64,000 nucleotides of DNA from Streptomyces lanatus (GCF_014655715.1 NZ_BNBM01000021.1:118595-182594), one strand, 5' to 3'; positions 35,625-44,760 are shown, counted from the stretch's first letter. Numbers and translations are program-made. The notes: generated from the letters alone by a model not told the origin.

Positions 35625-36983
35625 ATGAGTCGTCCGGAACCGGCCCAGGCACAGGACACGGCGCGCCAGCCCCAGCACCTCTCCCCCGCGCGCGTGCTCG
35701 ACCTCGACCCGCTCCTTGACGATCCGACGACCCGCATCGTGGTGTGCTGCGGCTCGGGCGGCGTGGGGAAGACCACCACCGCGGCGGCGCTGGGGCTGCG
35801 GGCGGCCGAGCGCGGGCGCAAGGTCGTCGTGCTGACCATCGACCCGGCCCGTCGGCTCGCCCAGTCGATGGGCATCGACTCGCTGGACAACACCCCGCGC
35901 CGGGTGAAGGGCGTCGAGGGTGACGGCGAGCTGCACGCGATGATGCTCGACATGAAGCGCACCTTCGACGAGATCGTCGAGGCGCACGCGGATCCGGAGC
36001 GGGCGGCCGCGATCCTGGGCAACCCCTTCTACCAGTCGCTCTCGGCGGGCTTCGCGGGCACGCAGGAGTACATGGCGATGGAGAAGCTGGGCCAGCTGCG
36101 GGCCAGGGACGAGTGGGACCTCATCGTCGTGGACACCCCGCCGTCCCGCTCCGCGCTGGACTTCCTGGACGCCCCCAAGCGCCTCGGGTCCTTCCTCGAC
36201 GGCAAGCTGATCCGTGTCCTGCTGGCCCCGGCGAAGGTCGGCGGGCGCGCGGGGATGAAGTTTCTGAACGTCGGCATGTCGATGATGACGGGCGCGCTCG
36301 GCAAGCTCCTCGGCGGACAGCTGCTGAAGGACGTACAGACCTTCGTGGCGGCCATGGACTCGATGTTCGGCGGGTTCCGCACGCGCGCGGACGCCACGTA
36401 CAAGCTGCTCCAGGCGCCCGGCACGGCGTTCCTGGTGGTGGCGGCGCCTGAGCGGGACGCGCTGCGGGAGGCCGCGTACTTCGTGGAGCGGCTGGCCGCC
36501 GAGGACATGCCGCTGGCGGGTCTGGTGCTCAACCGGGTCCACGGCAGCGGCGCCGACCGGCTGTCGGCCGAGCGGGCGCTCGCCGCCGCGGAAAATCTTG
36601 AAGAGCCCCGCATTGTGGATCAGGAGGGCGGGAAAGCTGGACTTCGTAACTCCCCCGACCCGTACGACAGTTCAGAACCGGACGTTCCTGAGGCACCGGC
36701 ACCGGCTCCCGACGCAGGCTCCCCCGCCGCGGTCGAGTCACAGCCCGTCACATCGCGGTCCGTCGACCAGCTCACCGCAAGCCTGCTGAGGCTGCATGCC
36801 GAGCGTATGCAGCTGCTCTCCCGCGAGCAGCGCACGCGTGATCGCTTCACCGCGCTGCATCCCGAGGTTGCGGTGGCCGAAGTGGCCGCGCTGCCCGGCG
36901 ATGTGCATGACCTCACGGGACTGCGGGACATCGGAGACCGGCTCGCGGCGCATCGGCACGAGCTGCCCGAGCCCAAGGCCTGA
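35625..36983 (+). CDS. ArsA/GET3-family ATPase, second of pair
   Basis: A 452-residue protein. After 35 variable residues comes the deviant Walker A VVCCGSGGVGKTTTAAALGL, then LTIDPARRLAQSMG (switch I) and LIVVDTPPSRSALDFLD (Walker B/switch II). The region after about residue 330 is hydrophilic and Pro/Ser-rich (EGGKAGLRNSPDPYDSSEPD), separating a C-terminal helical segment that contains RLHAERMQLLSREQRTRDRF. Same operon as the first ArsA gene (52-nt gap). Convergent with wblA. Confidence 0.92.
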   Translation: MSRPEPAQAQDTARQPQHLSPARVLDLDPLLDDPTTRIVVCCGSGGVGKTTTAAALGLRAAERGRKVVVLTIDPARRLAQSMGIDSLDNTPRRVKGVEGDGELHAMMLDMKRTFDEIVEAHADPERAAAILGNPFYQSLSAGFAGTQEYMAMEKLGQLRARDEWDLIVVDTPPSRSALDFLDAPKRLGSFLDGKLIRVLLAPAKVGGRAGMKFLNVGMSMMTGALGKLLGGQLLKDVQTFVAAMDSMFGGFRTRADATYKLLQAPGTAFLVVAAPERDALREAAYFVERLAAEDMPLAGLVLNRVHGSGADRLSAERALAAAENLEEPRIVDQEGGKAGLRNSPDPYDSSEPDVPEAPAPAPDAGSPAAVESQPVTSRSVDQLTASLLRLHAERMQLLSREQRTRDRFTALHPEVAVAEVAALPGDVHDLTGLRDIGDRLAAHRHELPEPKA

Positions 36984-37019
36984 CGATGCTGCCCGGGGCG
37001 CCTGACGGCGTGAGCCCCC

Positions 37020-37358
37020 TCAGCCCACCGCCGCGAAGTTCTCGTACACCTCGTCGTCGTCGAGCGGCAGGATGCCCGCCCCGCGCTCGTACTCCGTGCG
37101 TGCCGTCTCCAGCAGCCGGCGCCACGACGTGACCGTCGGCCGCCTGCGCAGCAGCGCGCGGCGCTCCCGCTCCGTCATTCCTCCCCACACGCCGAACTCG
37201 ACGCGGTTGTCCAGCGCGTCCGCCAGGCACTCCGTGCGCACCGGGCATCCGGTGCACACCGCCTTGGCCCTGTTCTGCGCTGCTCCCTGAACGAACAGTT
37301 CATCCGGATCGGTAGTGCGGCAGGCCGCCTGCGCACTCCAGTCGGTTACCCAGCCCAT
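37020..37358 (-). CDS. wblA: WhiB-family regulator WblA
   Basis: A 112-residue Wbl protein with the four iron-sulfur cysteines in SAQAACRTTDP, AVCTGCPVRTEC and the GVWGGMTERERR turn, followed by a basic C-terminus (RALLRRRPTV). WblA is a pleiotropic developmental regulator and antibiotic repressor in Streptomyces. The start MGWVTDWSAQ at 37358 matches the length of the S. coelicolor protein (SCO3579); the frame stays open 19 codons further. It corresponds to whiB4 next to the ArsA pair and ponA2 in mycobacteria. Confidence 0.94.
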   Translation of the reverse strand: MGWVTDWSAQAACRTTDPDELFVQGAAQNRAKAVCTGCPVRTECLADALDNRVEFGVWGGMTERERRALLRRRPTVTSWRRLLETARTEYERGAGILPLDDDEVYENFAAVG

Positions 37359-37844
37359 ACCGGCGCCGTCCTCTCCCGAATCGAGGCTCCCCCACGGCGG
37401 CAGCGGCATATTCACCGCCGCCAGTTGAGGACGTTACGGAAGGTGGGCACAGCGCAACACCCCCTTCGGGCCCAATCTTGAATGGCCCGAACGGACTATG
37501 CGTAAGCGGCAGATCACCCGGGGGAGTGAGCTGGCGACATGCGTGACTTTCCCGGCAAACCAGGACAGTTCTGTTGAGTCACAACGGACGCCGGATGACA
37601 CACAAGGCGGATTCGGACACGCCCCCACCAAAAAAGTGGGCTATCGCCAGAACGATTCGGGGTCGCCGGACGTATTGATACGTGGCCGCACTGCTGTGAC
37701 AGTTGAGAGCAGCTTAGGCCAAGGCCTGTACGCCTGTCCGGCGAATGGGCCGCTTCCGTGCGCATGGCATGTCTCACGTCGCCGTGCCGGGCTCGCGCGC
37801 GGGCGGCTCTCGGTTCGCTCATCTCTACGGTTTAGGCTGCCTCC
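37359..37844. promoter_or_regulatory. wblA / PBP divergent regulatory region
   Basis: A 486-nt gap without a supported gene. An inverted repeat TTCGGGCC (37465-37472) / GGCCCGAA (37484-37491) lies about 110 bp upstream of wblA. The long leader suggests complex developmental control of wblA, known for this gene; the promoter of the PBP gene lies on the right. Confidence 0.5.
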
Positions 37845-40139
37845 ATGCCAAAGAACCGCTCGGGCGGTGGTCTGTCGCCGACGCAGCAGGCCGCCAAGTT
37901 CCTCGGTGTCAGTGTGCTCGCGGGAGCCGTGCTGGCCGGTATCGCGCTGCCCGCCGCAGGTGCGCTGGGCCTCGCGGCCAAGGGATCCGTGGAGAGCTTC
38001 GACGAACTCCCGGTCAATCTCAAGACGCCGCCGCTGAGCCAGCGCACCACGATCCTGGACTCCAAGGGCGGCACGATCGCCACGGTCTACTCGCGTGACC
38101 GCACGGTGGTCGACCTCAAGGACATCTCGCCGTACATGCAGAAGGCGATCGTCGCGATCGAGGACGCCCGCTTCTACCAGCACGGCGCGATCGACCTGAA
38201 GGGCGTCCTGCGCGCCCTCAACCGCAACGCCCAGAGCGGCGGCGTCAGCGAGGGCGCGTCCACGCTGACCCAGCAGTATGTGAAGAACGTCTTCGTGGAG
38301 GAGGCCGGCGACGACCCGACGAAGGTCGCGCAGGCCACCCAGCAGACCCTCGGCCGCAAGATCAAGGAGCTGAAGTACGCGATCCAGGTCGAGGAGGAGC
38401 TCGGCAAGAAGAAGATCCTCGAGAACTACCTGAACATCACGTTCTTCGGCCAGCAGGCATACGGCGTCGAGGCCGCGGCCCAGCGCTACTTCTCCAAGTC
38501 CGCCAAGGACCTCAAGCTCCAGGAAGCGGCGCTGCTCGCCGGCATCGTCCAGTCGCCGAGCCGCTACGACCCGGTCAATGACGAGGCCGAGGCCACCAAG
38601 CGGCGCAACATCGTCCTGCAGCGCATGGCGGACATGGGCGACGTCTCCCAGGCGGAGGCGGACAAGGCCAAGGAGAGCCCGCTGGGGCTGAAGGTCAGCA
38701 AGCCCAAGAACGGCTGCATCACCGCGGTCAAGGGCGCCAGTTTCTTCTGCAAGTACGTCGAGAAGGTCTTCAAGAGCGACCCGGTCTTCGGCAAGACCCA
38801 GGAAGCCCGCGCCAAGATCTGGAACCAGGGCGGCCTGACCATCACCACGACCCTGGACCCGCAGGCCCAGGAGTCGGTCCAGGACTCGCTCAAGGACCAC
38901 GTCAACCAGGACGACAAGGTCGCCGCGGCGGCCACCCTCGTCGAGCCCGGCACCGGCAAGATCCTCGGCATGGGCCAGTCGAAGCCGTTCGGCTACGGCA
39001 AGAACGAGACCGAGTACAACTACTCGGTCGACGCGAAGTACGGCGGCTCCAACTTCGGCTTCCCGACCGGTTCGACGTTCAAGCCGTTCGTCGCGGCGGC
39101 CGCGCTGGAGGAGGGCCGCCCGCCGACGCAGGAGTACCCCTCGCCGTACGAGATGGACTACCCGAGCCCGATCCAGACGTGCGACAGCAAGCCGTGGACC
39201 AACCTCCGCGGCGAGAAGCTGGAGAACGAGAGCGAGTCGGAGCACGGCCCGTACCGCCTGAAGAAGGCGATGGAGCTGTCGGTCAACACCTACTTCGTGC
39301 AGATGGTCGCCGACATCGGCCTGTGCCCGGTGGTCAACGTCACCGACAAGCTCCAGGTCCGCCAGGGCAACGGCGACAAGCTCCCGGAGAGCCCCGCGAT
39401 CACCCTCGGCGCGGTGGGCCTCTCGCCGCTGACGATGGCGAGCGCGTACGCGGCCTTCGCCTCCCGCGGCATGTACTGCACCCCGATCGCCTTCGAGTCC
39501 ATCTCGCAGAAGGTCGGCGGCCAGCAGAAGTCCCTTGAGGTGCCGAAGTCGACCTGCTCGCGCGCGATGTCCGAACAGACCGCGGACACCATCAACAACC
39601 TCCTGCAGGGCGTGGTCGACTCCGGCACCGGCAAGGAGGCCGGCCTCACCGACCGCCAGAGCGCCGGTAAGACGGGTACGACGGACGAGCGCCGCAACGC
39701 CTGGTTCGTCGGCTACACCCCGAACCTCTCCGGCGCCGTCTGGGTCGGCAGCGCCACCCAGCAGGTCAAGATGCAGCGGATCTACATCGGCGGCGAGTAC
39801 CACGACCTGGTCTACGGCGGCCGCGTCCCGGGCCCGATCTGGCGCGACGCGATGCTCGGCGCCCTCGACGGCAAGCCCGTCGAGGAGTTCAACAAGGTCC
39901 ACATCCCGGACGACGAGGACCGCGACAAGGGCCGGGGTGACAACGACGATGACGACGACGGCAACAACGGCGACGACAACCTCATCGGCGGCCTGATCGG
40001 CGGCGGGGACAACGGCGGTAACAACGGCGGCGCGGACGGTGGCGCGGACGGCGGTACGTTCCCGACTCCGTCGTTCTCGATCCCTGAGGGTTTCTGGCAG
40101 GGGCAGTCGAACGGGAATGGGAACGGGGGGCGTGACTGA
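37845..40139 (+). CDS. Bifunctional penicillin-binding protein (class A, PonA-like)
   Basis: A 764-residue class A PBP that polymerises and cross-links peptidoglycan outside the membrane. There is one N-terminal TM (FLGVSVLAGAVLAGIALPAAG). The GT51 transglycosylase shows AIVAIEDARFYQHGAIDLKG and GASTLTQQYVKN. The transpeptidase has STFK (in PTGSTFKPF), SVN (ELSVNTYF) and KTGT (SAGKTGTTDE). The C-terminal tail is Asp/Asn/Gly-rich (RGDNDDDDDGNNGDDN) and low complexity. Divergent from wblA; ends at a strong terminator. Confidence 0.96.
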   Translation: MPKNRSGGGLSPTQQAAKFLGVSVLAGAVLAGIALPAAGALGLAAKGSVESFDELPVNLKTPPLSQRTTILDSKGGTIATVYSRDRTVVDLKDISPYMQKAIVAIEDARFYQHGAIDLKGVLRALNRNAQSGGVSEGASTLTQQYVKNVFVEEAGDDPTKVAQATQQTLGRKIKELKYAIQVEEELGKKKILENYLNITFFGQQAYGVEAAAQRYFSKSAKDLKLQEAALLAGIVQSPSRYDPVNDEAEATKRRNIVLQRMADMGDVSQAEADKAKESPLGLKVSKPKNGCITAVKGASFFCKYVEKVFKSDPVFGKTQEARAKIWNQGGLTITTTLDPQAQESVQDSLKDHVNQDDKVAAAATLVEPGTGKILGMGQSKPFGYGKNETEYNYSVDAKYGGSNFGFPTGSTFKPFVAAAALEEGRPPTQEYPSPYEMDYPSPIQTCDSKPWTNLRGEKLENESESEHGPYRLKKAMELSVNTYFVQMVADIGLCPVVNVTDKLQVRQGNGDKLPESPAITLGAVGLSPLTMASAYAAFASRGMYCTPIAFESISQKVGGQQKSLEVPKSTCSRAMSEQTADTINNLLQGVVDSGTGKEAGLTDRQSAGKTGTTDERRNAWFVGYTPNLSGAVWVGSATQQVKMQRIYIGGEYHDLVYGGRVPGPIWRDAMLGALDGKPVEEFNKVHIPDDEDRDKGRGDNDDDDDGNNGDDNLIGGLIGGGDNGGNNGGADGGADGGTFPTPSFSIPEGFWQGQSNGNGNGGRD

Positions 40140-40169
40140 AGCCGCTGAGGCGCCGGCGCCGTAGGACAA

Positions 40170-40211
40170 CGACGGCCCCCATCTCCTCGTACGAGGGGAT
40201 GGGGGCCGTCG
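40170..40211. terminator. Bidirectional terminator between PBP and YqeY genes
   Basis: A 14-bp perfect stem (40170-40183 with 40198-40211) and a nested CCTC/GAGG stem between the two converging genes. Confidence 0.88.
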
Positions 40212-40234
40212 CCCTGTCGGCTGCTGGGGTGTGA

Positions 40235-40699
40235 TCAGCCCGCGAGGAGCTTCTTCACCACCGCGGCCACCCGGCCGCCCTCGGCAAGACCCGCGACCTT
40301 CGGGTTCACGATCTTCATGACGGCGCCCATGGCCCGCGGCCCCTCGGCACCGGCGGCCTTGGCCTCTTCGACGGCCTGGGCGACGATGGCGTGCAACTCG
40401 TCATCACTGAGCTGCTTCGGCAGATAGGTGGCGAGCACCACCCCCTCCGCCTTCTCCCGCTCCGCCTGCTCGGCGCGACCACCCTGCGCGAACGCCTCGG
40501 CGGCCTCGCGCCGCTTCTTCGCCTCGCGGGTGATCACCTTCTGGACCTCGTCGTCGGAGAGCTCGCGCTTCTCCTTGCCCGCGACCTCCTCCTTGGTGAT
40601 CGCGGCGAGCGTCAGCCGGAGCGTCGAGGAGCGGAGCTCGTCGCGCTCCTTGATCGCGGCGTTGAGGTCTTCCTGCAGCTTCGACTTGAGCGTGGTCAT
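40235..40699 (-). CDS. GatB/YqeY domain-containing protein
   Basis: A 154-residue YqeY-family protein: MTTLKSKLQEDLNAAIKERD at the N-terminus (amphipathic helices) and the C-terminal tRNA-binding-like fold with MGAVMKIVNPKVAGLAEGGR. YqeY proteins resemble the tail domain of GatB but are free-standing; a role in tRNA or amidotransferase metabolism is suspected, not proven. Start MTTLKSK at 40699 was chosen from family length. Divergent from the phosphoesterase. Confidence 0.9.
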   Translation of the reverse strand: MTTLKSKLQEDLNAAIKERDELRSSTLRLTLAAITKEEVAGKEKRELSDDEVQKVITREAKKRREAAEAFAQGGRAEQAEREKAEGVVLATYLPKQLSDDELHAIVAQAVEEAKAAGAEGPRAMGAVMKIVNPKVAGLAEGGRVAAVVKKLLAG

Positions 40700-40802
40700 G
40701 GGGCTGATTGTCGCAGGTGTGGGGACGGATACGCCCCTTGATTTCAAGGAGGGCCCGGGAGGAGCCGTCAGGGGCGGTGCTCAGATCTGACACGATGGTC
40801 GT

Positions 40803-41729
40803 ATGCGCGCGCGATACGGAGTACCCCTGGGAATCACGGCGGTTGGCGCCGCCGGACTGCTCTACTCGGCGGGTTTCGAGGCCCGTTCCTTCCGCCTGCG
40901 ACGGGTGACGGTCCCGGCCCTGCCGGCCGGTATGCGCCCGCTGCGCGTCCTCCAGGTCTCCGACATCCACATGGTCGGCGGCCAGCGCAAGAAGCAGCGC
41001 TGGCTGCGCTCGCTGGCGGGCCTGCGCCCCGACTTCGTGATCAACACGGGCGACAACCTGTCGGACCCCGAGGGCGTGCCGGAGGTGCTGGACGCGCTGG
41101 GCCCGCTGATGGAGTTCCCCGGCGCGTACGTCTTCGGCTCGAACGACTACTACGGCCCGAAACTGCGCAACCCCGCCCTCTACCTCCTGGAGAAGGCCCA
41201 GGGCCGCCACGGCCTGAACGGCAACGCGCCCGCCGTGAGCGCGATCCACAACCCCTGGGAGGACCTGCGCGACGGCTTCGACGCCGCGGGCTGGCTCAAC
41301 CTGACGAACACCCGCGGGACGCTGAAGGTCGAGGGCGTCTCGGTGGAGCTCACCGGCCTGGACGACCCGCACATCAAGAGGGACCGCTACGAGCAGGTGT
41401 CCGGCGGCCCGTCGTCCGCGGCCGACTTCTCGATGGGCGTGGTCCACGCGCCGTACCTGCGCGTCCTGGACTCGTACACGGCCGACGCCTACCCCCTGAT
41501 CCTGGCCGGCCACACCCACGGCGGCCAGCTGCGCATCCCCTTCCACGGCGCCCTGGTCACCAACTGCGACCTGGACACGGACCGGGCGAGGGGCCTGTCC
41601 ACGCACACGGCGGAGGGCCGTACGTCCTACCTCCACGTCTCGGCGGGCTGCGGCACGAACCGCTACACCCCGTTCCGCTTCGCGTGCCCGCCGGAGGCGA
41701 CGCTGCTGACGCTGGTGGGACGGGAGTAG
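40803..41729 (+). CDS. Metallophosphoesterase (Rv3683-like)
   Basis: A 308-residue calcineurin-like phosphoesterase. The N-terminus has one hydrophobic segment (GITAVGAAGLLYSAGF). Metal motifs: VLQVSDIHMVG (DxH), VINTGDNLS (GDN), FGSNDYYG in place of GNHD, and LAGHTHGGQLRIP. This set is that of YaeI-type enzymes that act on lipid-linked or phosphodiester substrates at the membrane. No RBS precedes the ATG at 40803; the gene may be leaderless. Follows the PBP in the same order as in mycobacteria. Confidence 0.9.
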   Translation: MRARYGVPLGITAVGAAGLLYSAGFEARSFRLRRVTVPALPAGMRPLRVLQVSDIHMVGGQRKKQRWLRSLAGLRPDFVINTGDNLSDPEGVPEVLDALGPLMEFPGAYVFGSNDYYGPKLRNPALYLLEKAQGRHGLNGNAPAVSAIHNPWEDLRDGFDAAGWLNLTNTRGTLKVEGVSVELTGLDDPHIKRDRYEQVSGGPSSAADFSMGVVHAPYLRVLDSYTADAYPLILAGHTHGGQLRIPFHGALVTNCDLDTDRARGLSTHTAEGRTSYLHVSAGCGTNRYTPFRFACPPEATLLTLVGRE

Positions 41730-41812
41730 GGCCGGGAGGGGCGCCCTCGTCGCCGTAACCCACACAGCCCCCTCATATCGCCCATTTCGCCCACGCTGCT
41801 TAGCGTGGGCGC

Positions 41813-42622
41813 ATGACCGCCCCGATACCCAGGGACATCCCGGACCTCCCCGCGATACCGGGCATCCCCGCGCTGCTGCCCTCGCACGTTCCGGCCACGG
41901 CGGTGGTACCCCCTCGCCGCCGCCGCGCGGCCGCAGTGTTCCGCCTGCTGGTAGCCGCGTCCGCAGCAGCGGCGATCGCCGTCGAACTGGCCCTCGGCAG
42001 CCCCCTGCGCACCCTGAGCCACTTCACCATCCAGAGCAACATCCTGCTGACCCTGGTCCTCCTCGCCTCGGCCCGCCGCGCCTGGACCGCCCGCCGCCCG
42101 CTCCCGTCGTCCCTGACCGGCGCGACACTCCTCTACGCCCTGGCCACAGGCCTCGCCTACCACATCCTCCTGGCCGACCCGGTGAGCCCGTACGCCCTCC
42201 CCGGCGTCCTCACGGGCCAGGCCACCGCCCCCACGGGCTGGCACGCACTCACCAACCAGATCCTGCATACGGCGACCCCGATCGCCGCCCTCCTGGACTG
42301 GCTGCTCCTCACCTCCCCCGGCACCCTGCACCTGCGCCAGGCGGCGACCTGGCTCGCCTACCCCCTCACCTACCTGGCCTTCACCCTCACCCGAGGCGAA
42401 CTACTCGTCCCCGGCACACCGGCCCGCTACCTCTACCCCTTCCTCGACGTCGCCCGGCACGGCTACAAGAGCGTCCTCGCCAACGCCCTCCTCATCGGCC
42501 TCGCCATCTACGCCCTGGCCATAGCCCTGGTGATCCTCGACCACACCCGCCCCAACCCCATCCGCCGCCGCCTCCGCCCCCGCGCGAAAACCGGATTTCG
42601 TCTCCAGCCACCGGTGGGCTAA
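41813..42622 (+). CDS. Pr6Pr family integral membrane protein
   Basis: A 269-residue protein with about six TM segments after a Pro-rich cytoplasmic start. The pattern includes a membrane-embedded FTIQSNILLTLVLLASARR, WHALTNQILHTATPIAALLDWLLL and AYPLTYLAFTLTRG, which is the Pr6Pr/FAR-17a-like arrangement. Function unknown. Last core gene before the tRNA and the integrated element; no visible operon partner. Confidence 0.8.
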   Translation: MTAPIPRDIPDLPAIPGIPALLPSHVPATAVVPPRRRRAAAVFRLLVAASAAAAIAVELALGSPLRTLSHFTIQSNILLTLVLLASARRAWTARRPLPSSLTGATLLYALATGLAYHILLADPVSPYALPGVLTGQATAPTGWHALTNQILHTATPIAALLDWLLLTSPGTLHLRQAATWLAYPLTYLAFTLTRGELLVPGTPARYLYPFLDVARHGYKSVLANALLIGLAIYALAIALVILDHTRPNPIRRRLRPRAKTGFRLQPPVG

Positions 42623-42655
42623 AGTAAACGTCGTCGCCGCGACAAGCAGTGACAT

Positions 42656-42729
42656 CGGGGTGTAGCGCAGCTTGGCAGCGCGCTTCGTTCGGGACGAAGA
42701 GGTCGTGGGTTCAAATCCCGCCACCCCGA
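42656..42729 (+). tRNA. tRNA-Pro (anticodon CGG)
   Basis: The acceptor stem CGGGGTG pairs with CACCCCG. The anticodon stem CTTCG/CGAAG encloses the loop TTCGGGA, whose central triplet is CGG, decoding CCG. The T-arm is GTGGG-TTCAAAT-CCCGC. CCA is not encoded. It is the attachment site of the adjoining integrative element, whose integrase starts at its 3' side, as pSAM2 does at tRNA-Pro. Confidence 0.95.
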
Positions 42730-42745
42730 CAGCCGAAACACCAGG

Positions 42746-42781
42746 TCAGGCCCGGTGCTGAGAGATCAGCACCGGGCCTGA
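42746..42781. terminator. Hairpin between tRNA-Pro and integrase
   Basis: A perfect 16-bp stem (42746-42761 with 42766-42781) and GAGA loop, convergent to tRNA and integrase. Just beyond are two copies of CTGGAGAA and an inverted repeat ending TTTCCAGA (42797-42841), possible integrase arm sites. Confidence 0.75.
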
Positions 42782-42848
42782 GCTGTTCCTCGGGGCTCCT
42801 CTGGAGAAATCCTGGAGAAGATCTTGGAATTGTTTCCAGACCAACGCC

Positions 42849-44357
42849 CTACCGACGAGGCTTCAGCAACGCATCCAGAGCAGCCACGGGCGAGCCAGGA
42901 CTCATCGCCCGCCGGGCATCCAACGCCTCTTCCCACATCTCGGTGAGAGCGATCATCAGCGTCTGCCGCATGCCGGCCGTGATGTGGTCATAGCGCGACT
43001 GAACGGAGCCGTCCTCATGGCCCAGGCGTTCGTCCATGAGCTTCGGCGGGGTCCCTACTTCCCTCATCAGGGTCTTGTGAGTGTGGCGCAACCCGTGCGG
43101 GGTCAGTCCTGGAGCGATCGGCACCCAGCACACTTCAGCCCGCTTGGAGGCGCCTCGCCCGCGTGCCGGGATGCCAGGCCACGGCTCAGCTACTACGGGC
43201 ACCGGATGCTCTTCCTGATCGCCGCGCCCGGGATACCGCCCTGTGGCGGCCGGTCGAAACAACCATGTGGCGAAGCCAGAGCGCCGCCAATGTGCGGCCG
43301 GCTCCCCCGATCCCGCGTTACGGACGTACCCGAGATCGGTGATGGCCTCCAGCACTTTCAGGCGAGTCGACTCCGCCACAGCGCCCGGGCGGTTGAGGAC
43401 GTTGGAAACAGTGCCGGTCGAGACGCCAGAGCGGCGAGCTACGTCGACCAGCTTCGCCCCCGGGCGACTCCCAGACCTGTTAGCGCTTCCGTGGCCGCGG
43501 AAGACGTAGGTCAGTCCGTGGCACTCGCAAGGCTTCGGTCTCGTCCGGGCGATGTGGCCGGCAAGCAGCGAGGCGAGGAAGTCCGGGGTGTCGATGTCGC
43601 GATAGGAGTCGTCCTTGGGTGGGCAACGGTGCAGTTCGCCGGTGTCCAGTTCGTAGAGCTGCCACTCAACGCGAATACTCTTCGGCCGGACGAACTCGGT
43701 CTCAAGGCCAACGATCTCGCCCCAGCGCATGCCGGAGTAGCCCTTGACGATGCCGCCAACGAATTCGTCGTCGCGGCCGGACAACAAGGCCATCCGTTCG
43801 GCGAGCAGCAGGATGCCGAGTGCGGTCGTAACCGCCTTTTCCGGTCCACGGTTGCGTGAGCGACCCGCGCGCTTGCCTCGTCCACGGCGCCTGGTCGCCG
43901 GGTTGGAATCGCGCAGCCCCTCGTCAACGGCGTCAGCGAGGATCAGGTGGAGCGTCGCCCGCCAGGTCTTGACGCTGGTTGGCGCGTAAGGGACAGCGCG
44001 TTCGCGCTTTTCCCAAGCGGCGATGTCGGTGCTCAAGATGTCCGCAATGGCGAAGCCCTCGAATGCAGGGAGCAAGTGTTCTTCGATGTGCCGCCGGTAG
44101 TTCTGCATGGTGGACGCTGCCAAGTCCTGTGCGGCGTACCAGCGGTTCACGTAGGCGCCGAACGTGATCCGCTCAGGAGGCGCCTTCTTCATCCCGGCCA
44201 GCAGCTTCGCTTCTTCGGCGTCCGCTGCCTTCTTTGCGGCCGTCTTGGTCCGGAAGCGGACAGCGCCACCATCAGCATCGCGGACCGTGGCGTACTTGCC
44301 GGGCGCGAGCTTGTACCGGCCTCGCCAGTAGCTGCCGAGGTTCTCGGCATATCCCAA
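42849..44357 (-). CDS. int: Tyrosine site-specific integrase with inserted LacI-type HTH
   Basis: A 502-residue phage-type integrase. The N-terminal arm-binding and SAM-like core-binding domains occupy residues 1-150. Catalytic residues: Arg211 in YSGMRWGEIVGL, His421/Arg424 in TPHGLRHTHK, His447 in RLGHEDG and Tyr456 in QSRYDHI. Between the first Arg and HxxR, at residues 300-348, lies a LacI-family helix-turn-helix (KLVDVARRSGVSTGTVSNVL, then TRLKVLEAITDLGYVRN), followed by about 60 low-similarity residues. Such an insertion is not part of the standard fold. It should integrate the element into tRNA-Pro, next to which it lies. Confidence 0.93.
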   Translation of the reverse strand: MGYAENLGSYWRGRYKLAPGKYATVRDADGGAVRFRTKTAAKKAADAEEAKLLAGMKKAPPERITFGAYVNRWYAAQDLAASTMQNYRRHIEEHLLPAFEGFAIADILSTDIAAWEKRERAVPYAPTSVKTWRATLHLILADAVDEGLRDSNPATRRRGRGKRAGRSRNRGPEKAVTTALGILLLAERMALLSGRDDEFVGGIVKGYSGMRWGEIVGLETEFVRPKSIRVEWQLYELDTGELHRCPPKDDSYRDIDTPDFLASLLAGHIARTRPKPCECHGLTYVFRGHGSANRSGSRPGAKLVDVARRSGVSTGTVSNVLNRPGAVAESTRLKVLEAITDLGYVRNAGSGEPAAHWRRSGFATWLFRPAATGRYPGRGDQEEHPVPVVAEPWPGIPARGRGASKRAEVCWVPIAPGLTPHGLRHTHKTLMREVGTPPKLMDERLGHEDGSVQSRYDHITAGMRQTLMIALTEMWEEALDARRAMSPGSPVAALDALLKPRR

Positions 44358-44415
44358 CTTGCTCTCCTTTGTAGATGGGTTGCCGCCCGGCTGGAGGGCC
44401 GGGCGGCAACCGGAA

Positions 44416-44760
44416 TCATGCTGCGGTGGGCTTTGGTTGATCCTGTCGCGCCCTGCGCGGGGTCCTTGCCTTCAGCGAGGTGACGGTCACCGCCGTTGTG
44501 GCCGCCCGGCGACGCGGTGCTGGTGAGACCGCTCGCGAGATAGGCACGGCAGCGCCGCTGCTTTCGGTAGGACGGCTCTCAAAAATGCGCGTGATCTCTG
44601 CGAAGTGCTCGGCCGTGAACCGGTAGCTGCCTCCGGGCTTGGTGAAGGGGATGCGTCCCCTGCGAGCCTGTTCCTTCACCCACCACTCGGAGCAGCCGAG
44701 GGCTTGGGCCACATCTGCGGCAGAGTGAAGCTGAGGCAGGGCAGTGGTGTTCTGACTCAC
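44416..44760 (-). CDS. xis: Excisionase / MerR-type HTH protein (Xis)
   Basis: A 114-residue protein. Its first half is a winged-helix excisionase domain: HSAADVAQALGCSEWWVKEQ, then RRGRIPFTKPGGSYRFTAEH. The second half is a basic Arg/Thr/Pro tail (PAPRRRAATTAVTV, then KARTPRRARQDQPKP). It lies directly upstream of int on the same strand, the usual xis-int order of AICEs. Xis directs excision together with the integrase. Confidence 0.88.
   Translation of the reverse strand: MSQNTTALPQLHSAADVAQALGCSEWWVKEQARRGRIPFTKPGGSYRFTAEHFAEITRIFESRPTESSGAAVPISRAVSPAPRRRAATTAVTVTSLKARTPRRARQDQPKPTAA

Noticed and set aside
37641..40169. 842-codon leftward frame opposite the PBP gene
   Set aside because: Complete antisense overlap with a PBP that carries all catalytic motifs; Leu/Val/Arg-biased shadow.
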